64,000 bases of DNA from Flavihumibacter rivuli (GTDB taxonomy: Bacteria; Bacteroidota; Bacteroidia; Chitinophagales; Chitinophagaceae), in assembly GCF_018595685.2 (NCBI RefSeq), contig NZ_CP092334.1, positions 2,880,001 to 2,944,000 on the forward strand. Reading direction: 5' to 3'. This document shows positions 1 through 7,794 of the stretch, piece by piece. Numbering within the stretch: the stretch's first letter is position 1; each line of letters opens with the position of its first letter. A model generated the notes under the pieces. The model worked only from the letters and a program-made list of their open reading frames with translations, did not search any database and had not been told where the DNA came from. A program made the translations under genes and the position numbers.

Positions 1-2
1 AT

Positions 3-1265
3 AACAGTAACCTCGACTATAACATGAAGGTCGGCTGGGGCGCCGGCGGCTGGGTCAATATCCCCCTCGGCAAGGTGGTGAGCCTGGAACCCCAACTCAT
101 GTACAATAGCCTGCGCTACGAAACCGACGCCGCTACTGCCCTGCTCAAGAACTCCAATGTCGGCTACCTTTCCCTTCCCGTCCTGTTCAAGATCCATGCA
201 GGCAAGAAACTCGCCTTCACCCTCGGGCCTCAGTTCGACTTCCTGTTGAATGTGAATGACGACAACAACAACTGGGGCACCAATGATGTGGAAAGCTTCA
301 GCACCAGCCTCTCCGGCGGCATCGAACTCTTCCCCCATGGCAAGTTGACCCCTTATGCCCGCTATATCCATGGCCTCACCAATATGGACGGTACCGGCAA
401 TCCCAATAACGTGGGCAAATACTATAACCAGAATATCCAGGCCGGCCTCAAGTTCAGGCTCTTCGGCAAGCATGTGCTGCCCGATTCCGATGGCGATGGC
501 GTGCTGGACAAGGATGACCAATGCCCGGGTGTGGTGGGACTGGCCCGTTACCAGGGATGCCCCATTCCCGATACTGATAAAGATGGCGTGAACGATGAAG
601 AAGACAAGTGCAAGGATGTTCCCGGACTGACCCGCTATGGCGGTTGTCCCATTCCAGATACCGACAAGGATGGCATCAACGACGAGGACGACAAGTGTAA
701 GGATGTTCCCGGCATCGCCAAGTATGGCGGCTGTCCCATCCCCGATACCGATAAGGATGGCATCAATGACGAAGAAGACAAGTGCCCGAACGAACCCGGC
801 ACGGCCCAGTACAATGGCTGTCCCATCCCCGACCGCGACAATGATGGCGTGAATGACAATGAAGACCGCTGTCCCGATATCGCCGGCGATCCGAACAATG
901 GTGGCTGTCCTACCTTGGAAGCGTCCAAGTTCAATGCCAGCAATGTGCAGTTCGCCACCGGCAGTGCCACCCTGACCGCAGGGGCGAAGAAAGAGCTGGA
1001 CAAAGCTGCCCGCATCCTGACCGAGCAATACCCGCAGCTGAAACTGGAGATCGGCGGCCATACCGACAATACAGGCAAGGCCGAGACCAACCGCACCCTC
1101 AGCCAGAAGCGTGCAGAAGCCGTGAGAGCCTATCTCGTGAAGAAGGGGGTTACTGAAGACCGCATGAGCGCAGTGGGTTATGGTCCCGACCAACCCATCG
1201 ACGACAATGCCACCAAGGAAGGCCGCGCGAAGAACAGGCGCGTGGAATTCAAGGTGAGCCAGTAA
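3..1265 (+). CDS. OmpA-family outer membrane protein with TSP3-like repeats (5' end outside the window)
   Basis: The frame is open from base 3 with no stop before the first ATG at base 24, and no signal peptide is present, so the true start lies upstream of the window. The visible N-terminal part is beta-rich and reads like an outer-membrane beta-barrel. It is followed by four to five aspartate-rich calcium-binding repeats of the thrombospondin type 3 kind (PDTDKDGINDEDDKC pattern, roughly residues 150-300 from the first ATG). The last ~110 residues are an OmpA C-terminal peptidoglycan-binding domain, with a GGHTDNTG stretch and a closing KNRRVEFKV. The expected role is anchoring the outer membrane to peptidoglycan. 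A strong terminator follows directly. Family assignment is firm; the specific function is not known. Confidence 0.93.
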   Translation, partial: NSNLDYNMKVGWGAGGWVNIPLGKVVSLEPQLMYNSLRYETDAATALLKNSNVGYLSLPVLFKIHAGKKLAFTLGPQFDFLLNVNDDNNNWGTNDVESFSTSLSGGIELFPHGKLTPYARYIHGLTNMDGTGNPNNVGKYYNQNIQAGLKFRLFGKHVLPDSDGDGVLDKDDQCPGVVGLARYQGCPIPDTDKDGVNDEEDKCKDVPGLTRYGGCPIPDTDKDGINDEDDKCKDVPGIAKYGGCPIPDTDKDGINDEEDKCPNEPGTAQYNGCPIPDRDNDGVNDNEDRCPDIAGDPNNGGCPTLEASKFNASNVQFATGSATLTAGAKKELDKAARILTEQYPQLKLEIGGHTDNTGKAETNRTLSQKRAEAVRAYLVKKGVTEDRMSAVGYGPDQPIDDNATKEGRAKNRRVEFKVSQ

Positions 1266-1290
1266 GACAAGAAGAACCCATGAACCTACA

Positions 1291-1331
1291 AGGCCCTATG
1301 CTGTCGTTGATGGCATAGGGCCTTTCTGTTT
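1291..1331 (+). terminator. Rho-independent terminator after the OmpA-like gene
   Basis: A perfect 11-bp stem (aggccctatgc at 1291-1301 with gcatagggcct at 1313-1323) is followed by a T-rich run. It lies 26 bases after the stop codon of the OmpA-like gene. Confidence 0.85.
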
Positions 1332-1358
1332 AACGCCCCGGTTTTCTTACCTTCGGTC

Positions 1359-1970
1359 ATGCTCGTTCATGTCCATCCCGATAATCCCCAGCCCCGGGCC
1401 ATCCGCACCGTTGTGGACACCCTGGAGAAAGGCGGGATCATCATCTACCCTACCGACACCATCTATGGTATTGGTTGCGATATCTTCCAGCCCAAGGCCA
1501 TCGATCGGATCTGCCGCATCAAGGGGGTGGACCCGCAGAAGGCCCAGCTCTCCTTTATCTGTTACGACCTGAGCGATATGAGCCAGTACACCAAGAGCAT
1601 CTCCACCCCACTGTACCGGATGCTGAAGAGCCACCTGCCGGGGCCTTATACCTTCATCCTGCCGGCGAGCAAGGAGGTACCGAAACTTTTAAAGAGCAAG
1701 AAGGACACCATTGGTTTGCGGGTACCGGACAACGAGATCGCCCGGACGATCGTGAAGGAATTGGGGAGGCCTATCCTGAGTGCTTCCCTACCGGGGGATA
1801 TGGTGGAGGAGTATACCGAACCGGAATTGATGCATGATAATTTCCATAAACTGGTGGACCTGGTGGTGGATGGCGGGATCGGTGGCTGGGTGCCGTCGAC
1901 CATCGTGGACTGCACGCAAGACCCGCCGGTGGTTACACGTCAAGGTGCTGGTGAGTGGATGGAGGAGTAG
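1359..1970 (+). CDS. Sua5/YciO/YrdC/YwlC-family protein (predicted threonylcarbamoyl-AMP synthase)
   Basis: This 203-aa protein has the YrdC-like fold signature: an early GGIIIYPTDTIYGIGCD stretch, then KRxKGxxxxK-type residues (RIKGVDPQK) and the LPGPYTFIL motif. Sua5/YrdC enzymes make threonylcarbamoyl-AMP from threonine, bicarbonate and ATP for tRNA t6A modification. The protein is of the short form and lacks the extra Sua5 C-terminal domain, so it could also be the YciO-type paralogue, whose role is less clear. The ATG start sits just after a TTACCTTCGG stretch resembling a Bacteroidota -7 box, which implies a very short leader. It converges with korB across a long hairpin. Confidence 0.88.
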   Translation: MLVHVHPDNPQPRAIRTVVDTLEKGGIIIYPTDTIYGIGCDIFQPKAIDRICRIKGVDPQKAQLSFICYDLSDMSQYTKSISTPLYRMLKSHLPGPYTFILPASKEVPKLLKSKKDTIGLRVPDNEIARTIVKELGRPILSASLPGDMVEEYTEPELMHDNFHKLVDLVVDGGIGGWVPSTIVDCTQDPPVVTRQGAGEWMEE

Positions 1971-1984
1971 GTTCTTTTTTTTTC

Positions 1985-2066
1985 GCCACTAAGACTCGAA
2001 GACACGAAGAGGGCACGAAGGTCCTAGGATCTTCGTGCCCCCTTTGAGTCTTTGTGCCTTCGTGGC
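1985..2066. repeat. Long palindromic element or bidirectional terminator between convergent genes
   Basis: An imperfect inverted repeat spans about 82 bases. The inner stem gggcacgaag / cttcgtgccc (2011-2020 / 2031-2040) is perfect, and outer arms (gccac at 1985 with gtggc at 2062, aagactc with gagtctt) extend it. A run of nine Ts precedes it. It sits exactly between the convergent sua5-like and korB genes, so it may terminate both. Its length and regularity also fit a dispersed intergenic palindrome. Confidence 0.7.
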
Positions 2067-2071
2067 CCCAA

Positions 2072-3109
2072 CTAATTAATCGTCCAAATCTCATTCCCCC
2101 TCAACAATTTGTCAAGGTCGCCTTTGCCTTTCAGCGCAATCGTCTCTTCGATCTGCATCGCCATTACATCCTCATAGCAGGCCCTGTCCGTTTCGAAGAA
2201 CACCCCGAAAGGACGCGGCATATGCCCTTCCACCCTCGGGTCGTCGAACATGCGCACGAGGAGCTGCGCCTTGTAGAAATCGCGCTCGTCGTGGATCCAG
2301 CAATCATCCGCGCTGGCGCCGGCGTTCAGGTCAACGATCACCGGTTTCAGTCCATCCAGCTTGATGCCCTTGTCCTTATTGGCCCCGAAGAGCAGCGGCT
2401 TGCCCTGTTCCAGGAAGAGTGCCTGTTCGGGTTTGGAGGCTTTCTCGGTGAAGATCTCGAAGGCCCCGTCGTTGAAGATGTTACAGTTCTGGTAGATCTC
2501 CAGGAAGGACGCGCCCTTATGGGCATGGCTGCGGACCAGCATGTCCTGCAGGTGCTTGGGGTCGCGGTCCATGCTACGGGCGATGAAGGTAGCGTCAGCG
2601 CCCATGGCCAGGGCCAGGGGGTTGAAGGGGTGATCGATACTGCCGAAGGGGGTACTTTTGGTCACCTTCTGTTCTTCGGAAGTAGGCGAATACTGGCCCT
2701 TGGTCAGCCCATAGATCTGGTTATTGAAGAGCAGGATATTGACGTCGAAGTTGCGGCGCAGCAGGTGGATGGTATGGTTACCCCCGATGCTGAGGCCGTC
2801 ACCGTCGCCCGTCACGATCCATACACTCAGTTCCGGGCGGGTGGCTTTGAGGCCGCTGGCTATGGCGGTTGCACGGCCGTGGATGGAGTGCATGCCATAG
2901 GTATTCATATAGTAGGGGAAGCGGCTGCTGCAGCCGATCCCGGAAATGATGACAATGTTTTCCCTGGGGATGCCCAGTCCCGGCATCACTTTCTGCACCT
3001 GGGCCAGGATGGAATAGTCGCCGCAGCCCGGGCACCAGCGCACTTCCTGGTCGGTCGCGAAGTCCTTGGCGGTTAAGGCGGGTATGGGGGCGGTAGTAGT
3101 GGTACTCAT
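2072..3109 (-). CDS. korB: 2-oxoacid (2-oxoglutarate-type):ferredoxin oxidoreductase, beta subunit
   Basis: The 345-aa protein is the thiamine-diphosphate-binding beta subunit of a 2-oxoacid:ferredoxin oxidoreductase, which oxidatively decarboxylates a 2-oxoacid to acyl-CoA and reduces ferredoxin. It shows the RWCPGCGDY motif near the N-terminus, GCSSRFPYY, and the TPP/metal motif GDGDGLSIGG followed by NNQIYGLTKGQ. ATG at 3109 was preferred to a TTG three codons upstream. The alpha subunit gene normally sits directly upstream in the same operon, but upstream here is AT-rich DNA and an opposite-strand accessory gene. The exact 2-oxoacid cannot be fixed from sequence; KorB is the closest fit. 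Confidence 0.92.
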   Translation of the reverse strand: MSTTTTAPIPALTAKDFATDQEVRWCPGCGDYSILAQVQKVMPGLGIPRENIVIISGIGCSSRFPYYMNTYGMHSIHGRATAIASGLKATRPELSVWIVTGDGDGLSIGGNHTIHLLRRNFDVNILLFNNQIYGLTKGQYSPTSEEQKVTKSTPFGSIDHPFNPLALAMGADATFIARSMDRDPKHLQDMLVRSHAHKGASFLEIYQNCNIFNDGAFEIFTEKASKPEQALFLEQGKPLLFGANKDKGIKLDGLKPVIVDLNAGASADDCWIHDERDFYKAQLLVRMFDDPRVEGHMPRPFGVFFETDRACYEDVMAMQIEETIALKGKGDLDKLLRGNEIWTIN

Positions 3110-3118
3110 AATCGACAA

Positions 3119-3460
3119 ATAACAGGCAAAGTTACCAGAATTGGGGCAATGGTGGAGAGGAAATAAAGGGGGGAGTATGAGGGTAATTATGGAGAGGTTT
3201 GTGAAATAAGGAAGAGATCGCTATCTAGACAAGAATGTAAGTATTATAGTTTCGAGCTTGACAAATATGAAGATGAATTGAACTAATCTTTTGTTAATGT
3301 ACCGAGCCAGGAATGATAAAGATGGTTATTGTAGTTGCAAATTAGTTTTTCCATTATTTTATTTGTGCAAGACTAATTTATTGAAAAATAATTCAATAAC
3401 AGTATAATCGCCGTATTTAGCTATCATCTATTTACGCATTAGCTGTAACACTTAAACTAC
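3119..3460. other. AT-rich intergenic boundary of the first accessory island
   Basis: This 340-base stretch separates korB from the divergent HEPN-motif gene. Base composition changes here from GC-rich to strongly AT-rich. No convincing gene, repeat or tRNA was seen. It should hold the promoters of both neighbours. Confidence 0.5.
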
Positions 3461-4696
3461 ATGGCAAATAGCTTAGAAAAATTTCTGTCCGCCAATAAGG
3501 ACATTAAAAAAAAAGAAGAAACTGACCACATCAATCTTGAAAATCTTTGGGGCGACGACACCTTCATTTGTCGTTTTGACAAAGCCACAGATTTCAAAGC
3601 CATTGAAAATGTTGAACTGCCAGCGGAATTTTCAGCTTTATACCATAAAGACTTAAACTCAATTGAATTCATTTTCGGTGTAATTCCACCAGAAAATAAA
3701 TATTTGGACAGGAAGTTTAAGTTTCATTATAACTCTTTAGAATTTGAAGCAGGTTTCGACAGACCTACTGAAGCATTGAAACTAATTGCAATTGGTTTTA
3801 GAGTTATGCAGGTCAAATCCGACACTGACTACAGAAACCTCGGAATGTACAGCGACTATTTCAAACAGGAAGCACAGTCGGAGAGCATGAAAAGATTCTT
3901 CAAAGACAAAACTCCTACGAATTTTTTTATAAAAGGAGACTTCTCAAAAATTCATAATGATTTTATCGGTCTTGCAAAGCATCTGAATTTTTACATGCGT
4001 TATTATGACCGCAGAACACCTACCATATTAATTTTCGATATTGATAAGGAAAAAGAAAAGTTTGCCTTACCATGTCATTCGGAAACAAATGAGTTTCCAA
4101 AGGTTCTGAATGTTAGAAAGGTTGAGCCAGTCATTCTTGACCTGCTCCATATAGCAAATGAAACTACTTCTGTCAGACTTAAATATATCTTTTACTATCA
4201 AATTTTAGAATACTGTTCCTACTACAATCTTAATGAAGAACTTAAACGTAAACTTAGTAACATCGTAAAGAACCCAGATGTTTTAAATAATTCAAGTCAC
4301 TACAGCCGACAAATCATTGAAGAGTTTAAAAACTATTTCAAAGCAAATGACGACAAACAAAAGTTAGAGAAGCTTATAATTGATTATTGCGATTATGATG
4401 ATATAAAGATAGAAATCAAGTGTAATCACAAGTACTTCTCACAAGATCTAGTTTTTGATGGCGGCTTCAAAATATCAGCTTTAGTTAAAAACGAAGAAGA
4501 ATCAGAAAATCCATCAAAAACTATAATGAAAGATATCGTGGACAAGATTGACAGAATAAGAAATGTACTTGTTCACATAAGAGAAAGCAGAGAAAATAAG
4601 GTAATCTTGCCGACAAAGAGAAACAATCATCTGCTGGTGCCTTATTTGTACTTAATACGTCGTATTGCTGAAATCATAGCTATAAAATATGAATAG
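3461..4696 (+). CDS. Uncharacterised protein with a C-terminal HEPN-type RNxxxH motif
   Basis: The family of this 411-aa protein is not recognised. The N-terminal ~200 residues look mixed alpha/beta and the rest mainly helical. Near the C-terminus the sequence RNVLVH (R367-H372) matches the RX4-6H catalytic motif of HEPN ribonucleases, including the usual polar residue after the arginine, and it is followed by a long hydrophobic helix as in that fold. HEPN domains act as RNases in many toxin and anti-phage systems. The gene is AT-rich, unlike korB, and is the first of a run of defence-type genes. An attC-like inverted repeat starts just after its stop codon. RNase activity is inferred from one motif plus context. 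Confidence 0.6.
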   Translation: MANSLEKFLSANKDIKKKEETDHINLENLWGDDTFICRFDKATDFKAIENVELPAEFSALYHKDLNSIEFIFGVIPPENKYLDRKFKFHYNSLEFEAGFDRPTEALKLIAIGFRVMQVKSDTDYRNLGMYSDYFKQEAQSESMKRFFKDKTPTNFFIKGDFSKIHNDFIGLAKHLNFYMRYYDRRTPTILIFDIDKEKEKFALPCHSETNEFPKVLNVRKVEPVILDLLHIANETTSVRLKYIFYYQILEYCSYYNLNEELKRKLSNIVKNPDVLNNSSHYSRQIIEEFKNYFKANDDKQKLEKLIIDYCDYDDIKIEIKCNHKYFSQDLVFDGGFKISALVKNEEESENPSKTIMKDIVDKIDRIRNVLVHIRESRENKVILPTKRNNHLLVPYLYLIRRIAEIIAIKYE

Positions 4697-4700
4697 TGCT

Positions 4701-4904
4701 ACAGCCAACATTGCATTGGCGCATATGGCGGGTCGACCAATAAACAATCGGCAATTAATCGCTATTCAGCATTTGTTTCAGCATGACCAAACGCTATTGA
4801 GCAATAAAACAGTCAATGAACATTTATACATTTAATCAGCAGCAGCACCGGGCATACGAAACACAGAATACCGCCACATCGCCAATGCTTTATCGTTATA
4901 GGCA
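4701..4904 (+). repeat. attC-like inverted repeat A, after the HEPN-motif gene
   Basis: Left arm GCATTGGCG-catat-GGCGG (4713-4731) pairs with right arm CCGCC-acat-CGCCAATGC (4871-4888), leaving ~140 bases between. An AAC triplet lies left of the left arm (4707-4709) and GTTATAGGC lies right of the right arm (from 4895). The order AAC, arm, loop, arm, GTT is the layout of an integron attC site, but this element is longer than typical ones. Repeats B and C share the design. Confidence 0.6.
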
Positions 4905-4925
4905 ACCAATTTTGACACTTCAAAC

Positions 4926-5798
4926 ATGACACAGAGACCACAGACAATTCAAATATTCTTACCAGACGGTAACCCTACAAGCATCAAAATTGCTGACTTG
5001 ACAAACCGGATGATAGTTGCTGTCCTTATTCCACGGAGTAAGTTGACAGAATGTGGAGTGAGACCAGAAGTAAGGAAATACGGAATTTACTTTCTGTTTG
5101 GAGTGAATGAGGATAAAGCTAAACCAATTTCCTACATCGGTGAGACCGAAGACTGTTTTGAAAGACTAAAGACGCATAACAAATCAAAGGACTTTTGGAA
5201 TTATGCTATTGTTGTCACTTCAAAATCAAATACGTTTACAAAATCTCATGTCAAGTTTTTAGAACACATTTGTATCAAGACTGCAAATGAAATTGGTCGC
5301 TACGATACAGATAATTTGGCTACACCTGCAAAACCATATATTACCGAGAGCATGGAAGCTGACCTGCTCGACAACTTCGAAACTATAAAAATTCTTCTTT
5401 CAACGTTGGGCTTTCCAATATTTGAAGAGATTAGGAAATCCTCTACAAAGAAAAGAGAACTGCTTTATTGTAAAGGAAAAGACGCCACAGCTCAAGGAGA
5501 AATGATTGACGACGGCTTTGTTGTTATAAAAGGATCAAAAGCAAACAAAGAAGAAACAAAAACAGCCGGTACTTGGGTAACAGGCATGAGAAAGAAATTA
5601 ATTGACGACAAAATTCTCGTAGCAGAAAACGGAGTATTAGTTTTTGCAGAAGACTTTGTATTTGGTTCACCAAGTTCAGCGGCAGCAGCCGTCTTAGGAC
5701 GTAGAGCAAATGGGTGGACAGAGTGGAAAGACAAAGACAATAAAACGATAGACGAAATTTATAGAGTTGAGACAATAACCGAAGTTTCTGAAAGTTGA
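4926..5798 (+). CDS. GIY-YIG nuclease-family protein with C-terminal DUF4357-like domain
   Basis: The 290-aa protein carries the GIY-YIG nuclease core: GIY at residues 53-55, YIG at 70-72, arginine R80 in the following helix and a glutamate in FLEHICI (E113) at the usual metal-binding position. The C-terminal ~50 residues, with a GSPSSAAAAVLGRRANGWTEW-type stretch, match the DUF4357 pattern often fused to GIY-YIG domains. Such proteins are common in accessory and defence regions, and their physiological target is usually unknown. The gene is AT-rich and lies between attC-like repeats A and B, so it may be an independently moving cassette. Confidence 0.82.
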   Translation: MTQRPQTIQIFLPDGNPTSIKIADLTNRMIVAVLIPRSKLTECGVRPEVRKYGIYFLFGVNEDKAKPISYIGETEDCFERLKTHNKSKDFWNYAIVVTSKSNTFTKSHVKFLEHICIKTANEIGRYDTDNLATPAKPYITESMEADLLDNFETIKILLSTLGFPIFEEIRKSSTKKRELLYCKGKDATAQGEMIDDGFVVIKGSKANKEETKTAGTWVTGMRKKLIDDKILVAENGVLVFAEDFVFGSPSSAAAAVLGRRANGWTEWKDKDNKTIDEIYRVETITEVSES

Positions 5799-5799
5799 A

Positions 5800-6006
5800 T
5801 TTTGCTGCCTACAAAAAGTGCATTTGCAATAGCATGGCTCATCGTTGGAACAATCGGGTGAAAATCATTTTCAGCTTTGGTATCAGCAGACATTACGCAA
5901 TTGATTATCAGTTGTTATATTCAACATCGTTTATTCAATTTAGCATTTGCTCCTGGCTGACAGTTCGCTATTGCTATGCCATCGCAAATGCTTCAACGTT
6001 ATGCGT
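5800..6006 (+). repeat. attC-like inverted repeat B, after the GIY-YIG gene
   Basis: Left arm GCATTTGCAATAGCATGGC (5820-5838) and right arm GCTATGCCATCGCAAATGC (5973-5991) are 19-base inverted copies with three mismatches. GTTATGCG follows at 5998-6005. Layout and internal motif match repeats A and C. A 75-codon open frame crosses it and is not believed to be a gene. Confidence 0.65.
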
Positions 6007-6027
6007 AATATTAACCTTATAAATTAA

Positions 6028-6906
6028 ATGGCTAGAGAAATAATTTTCGGAGAAATTAAAGGCATTTCTGAGGGACAATGGTTTGAAGGAAGAAAGGAAA
6101 TGATGCTAACAAGCTTCCACAGAAACTGGGCTGCTGGCATTGATGGAAATGGAAGGGAAGGGGCTGCTGCTATTGTATTATCTGGTGGTTATGAGGATGA
6201 CTTGGATGAAGGAGATGAAATAATATATACCGGTGCAGGCGGAAATGATCAAAACACAGGAAAACAAATTGAAGACCAAACCTGGGATAATCGAGGAAAT
6301 GCTGGTCTTTTGAAAAGCATGAACGAAGGATTACCTGTTAGAGTAATACGTGGCTTTAATCATAAGTCAGCCTTTTCACCAAAAAGCGGTTATACCTACG
6401 CAGGACTCTATAGTGTAGTTGATGCTTGGGAGGAAAAAGGAAAGAGCGGATACAAGATTTGCCGTTTTCGACTAGAATATTGTGGACAAAACCCCCAAAG
6501 AAAAACACCAGAAGAAATCGAACTTGACTACAAAACAAGAGATAAAAAGAGAAAATCGGGTACTGTACTAAGAATAATTAGAGATACGAAAATTGCTCAT
6601 GAAATTAAGAAGTTATATAACTATGAATGTCAAGTTTGTGGAAATACAATTATTACAAAATCCGGAAGATACGCTGAAGGAGCCCATATAAGACCTTTAG
6701 GCAAACCTCATGATGGTGCCGATAATTCTGATAATCTGATTTGTCTTTGCCCAAATCATCACGTAATGTTTGATAAAGGAACTTTTTCCATATTAGATAA
6801 TCTATCTTTGATTGGCTGTGAATCTGGCTCATTAAAAATTAATCCGAAACATAAGCTGAATAAATCAAACTTAGAATATCATAGGAAGAGTCATGGATAT
6901 TATTAA
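6028..6906 (+). CDS. SRA (YDG) domain-HNH endonuclease, predicted modification-dependent (type IV-like) restriction enzyme
   Basis: Residues 5-155 form an SRA/YDG domain, with the family stretch GAAAIVLSGGYEDDLDEGD followed by YTGAGGND and a TWDNRGNAGL segment. SRA domains flip out and bind 5-methyl- or 5-hydroxymethylcytosine. Residues 195-252 form an HNH nuclease: CxxC at C201/C204, GAHI with H220, then DNLICLCPNHH supplying N237 and H244/H245. Known SRA-HNH proteins cut DNA carrying modified cytosine. The next gene, a Nudix hydrolase, overlaps its 3' end by 14 bases, implying coupled translation. The fusion and its motifs are clear; the exact modification recognised cannot be read from sequence. 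Confidence 0.88.
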   Translation: MAREIIFGEIKGISEGQWFEGRKEMMLTSFHRNWAAGIDGNGREGAAAIVLSGGYEDDLDEGDEIIYTGAGGNDQNTGKQIEDQTWDNRGNAGLLKSMNEGLPVRVIRGFNHKSAFSPKSGYTYAGLYSVVDAWEEKGKSGYKICRFRLEYCGQNPQRKTPEEIELDYKTRDKKRKSGTVLRIIRDTKIAHEIKKLYNYECQVCGNTIITKSGRYAEGAHIRPLGKPHDGADNSDNLICLCPNHHVMFDKGTFSILDNLSLIGCESGSLKINPKHKLNKSNLEYHRKSHGYY

Positions 6907-7297
6907 AGTTGTTTGTGGTATAATTTTCAATGATAACAAGGTTTTCATTTGCAGAAGAAAGCCTGAGAAAGCATTGGGAGGCTACTGGGAGTTTCCTGGA
7001 GGAAAAATAGAAGAAGGCGAAACTAATGAAATATCACTTTGCCGTGAGCTTTTTGAGGAGCTCGGAATGAAGATTGAAGTGAAAGATTATTTTATTACTA
7101 GTCATCATGACTATGGCAATTTTACCATTGAACTTATTGCTTATAGGTGCAAATTCATTGGTGCAAGTTTTCAATTAACAGATCATGACAAATTTGAATG
7201 GGTGAGTGTTTCAGAAATAACAAAATGGAATCTTGCTCCTGCCGACATTCCAATAGCAAAGGAGTTAAATATTAGAGGTTTGAAAGAATATCATTAA
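6893..7297 (+). CDS. NudG/MutT-like Nudix (d)NTP pyrophosphohydrolase
   Basis: The 134-aa protein has a complete Nudix box: G37, E43, R51-E52, E55-E56, G58, matching GX5EX7REUXEEXGU. The C-terminal LAPADIP stretch resembles E. coli NudG (CTP pyrophosphohydrolase) more than MutT. NudG is known to hydrolyse modified pyrimidine nucleotides such as 5-methyl-dCTP and 5-hydroxy-CTP. The start overlaps the SRA-HNH gene by 14 bases, so the two are probably co-translated. It may clear modified cytosine nucleotides that would otherwise enter host DNA and attract the partner nuclease. Fold is certain; substrate is inferred. Confidence 0.85.
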   Translation: MDIIKVVCGIIFNDNKVFICRRKPEKALGGYWEFPGGKIEEGETNEISLCRELFEELGMKIEVKDYFITSHHDYGNFTIELIAYRCKFIGASFQLTDHDKFEWVSVSEITKWNLAPADIPIAKELNIRGLKEYH

Positions 7298-7508
7298 TCA
7301 AATGAAATTCTCACTTTTTTGTTTTATATGGTATTCTCCAGGATCATTGAATTAACAAATCCACTATTAATTATTATTATTTAAACAAGTCCAAAATGCA
7401 ATGATCATGTACTGAATACTGAGCGTCGTTCTAATCAAAATACCCACACATTAGCACACCCTTAACAGCCCACCCTCAACTAACACCGGCCCTTCCTGTT
7501 AATAGGGC
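7298..7508. other. AT-rich intergenic region after the Nudix gene
   Basis: No gene or clear terminator was recognised. The last ~60 bases become richer in C and precede the truncated gene start at 7509. Confidence 0.4.
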
Positions 7509-7592
7509 ATGAAAAAACTCATCCTACTATTTAGCGTTATCCTTGCCTGCGCCAATTCTCCCTTCTGGCGCAGGACGAGACACAGCGGATAA
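7509..7592 (+). pseudogene. Broken 5' remnant of an exported-protein gene
   Basis: A start codon is followed by a good signal-peptide or lipoprotein-like beginning (MKKLILLFSVILACANS), and the frame stops after 27 residues. A shift in frame reads on as AQDETQ..., typical of sequence just after a signal cleavage site, and then also stops. Inverted repeat C begins in the last bases. It looks like a gene truncated by decay or by insertion of the neighbouring accessory DNA. Confidence 0.45.
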
Positions 7593-7717
7593 CATCGGTT
7601 TTGCAATATGGTGTCTGATGAATAATTGCTGAGTGATTGTAATACTATTGAACTTTAGTAATAAATTTAAACCGACGGGGCACGGAATGCCACCACATCG
7701 CAAAACCGTCTAACTTT
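7588..7717 (+). repeat. attC-like inverted repeat C
   Basis: Left arm CGGTTTTGCAATATGGTG (7596-7613) and right arm CACCACATCGCAAAACCG (7691-7708) are inverted copies differing only in the central AATAT/GATGT. GGATAAC directly precedes the left arm. The right outer box is degenerate compared with A and B, lacking GTT. The shared TTGC-RATRT-GG core links it to A and B. Confidence 0.55.
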
Positions 7718-7794
7718 ACTAATAATAGCTATAGATTCCAAGAGTCTTAACCCCCTATAAACTGGATAGACTTTTCAAAATGGTTTGCTACTGA

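Noticed and set aside
2054..3076. Long plus-strand open frame (340 codons) opposite korB
   Set aside because: It is the antisense of a clearly identified conserved enzyme and encodes low-complexity, family-less protein; GC-rich codon bias keeps the opposite frame open.
5795..6022. 75-codon frame downstream of the GIY-YIG gene
   Set aside because: It runs straight through inverted repeat B and has no protein-like features.
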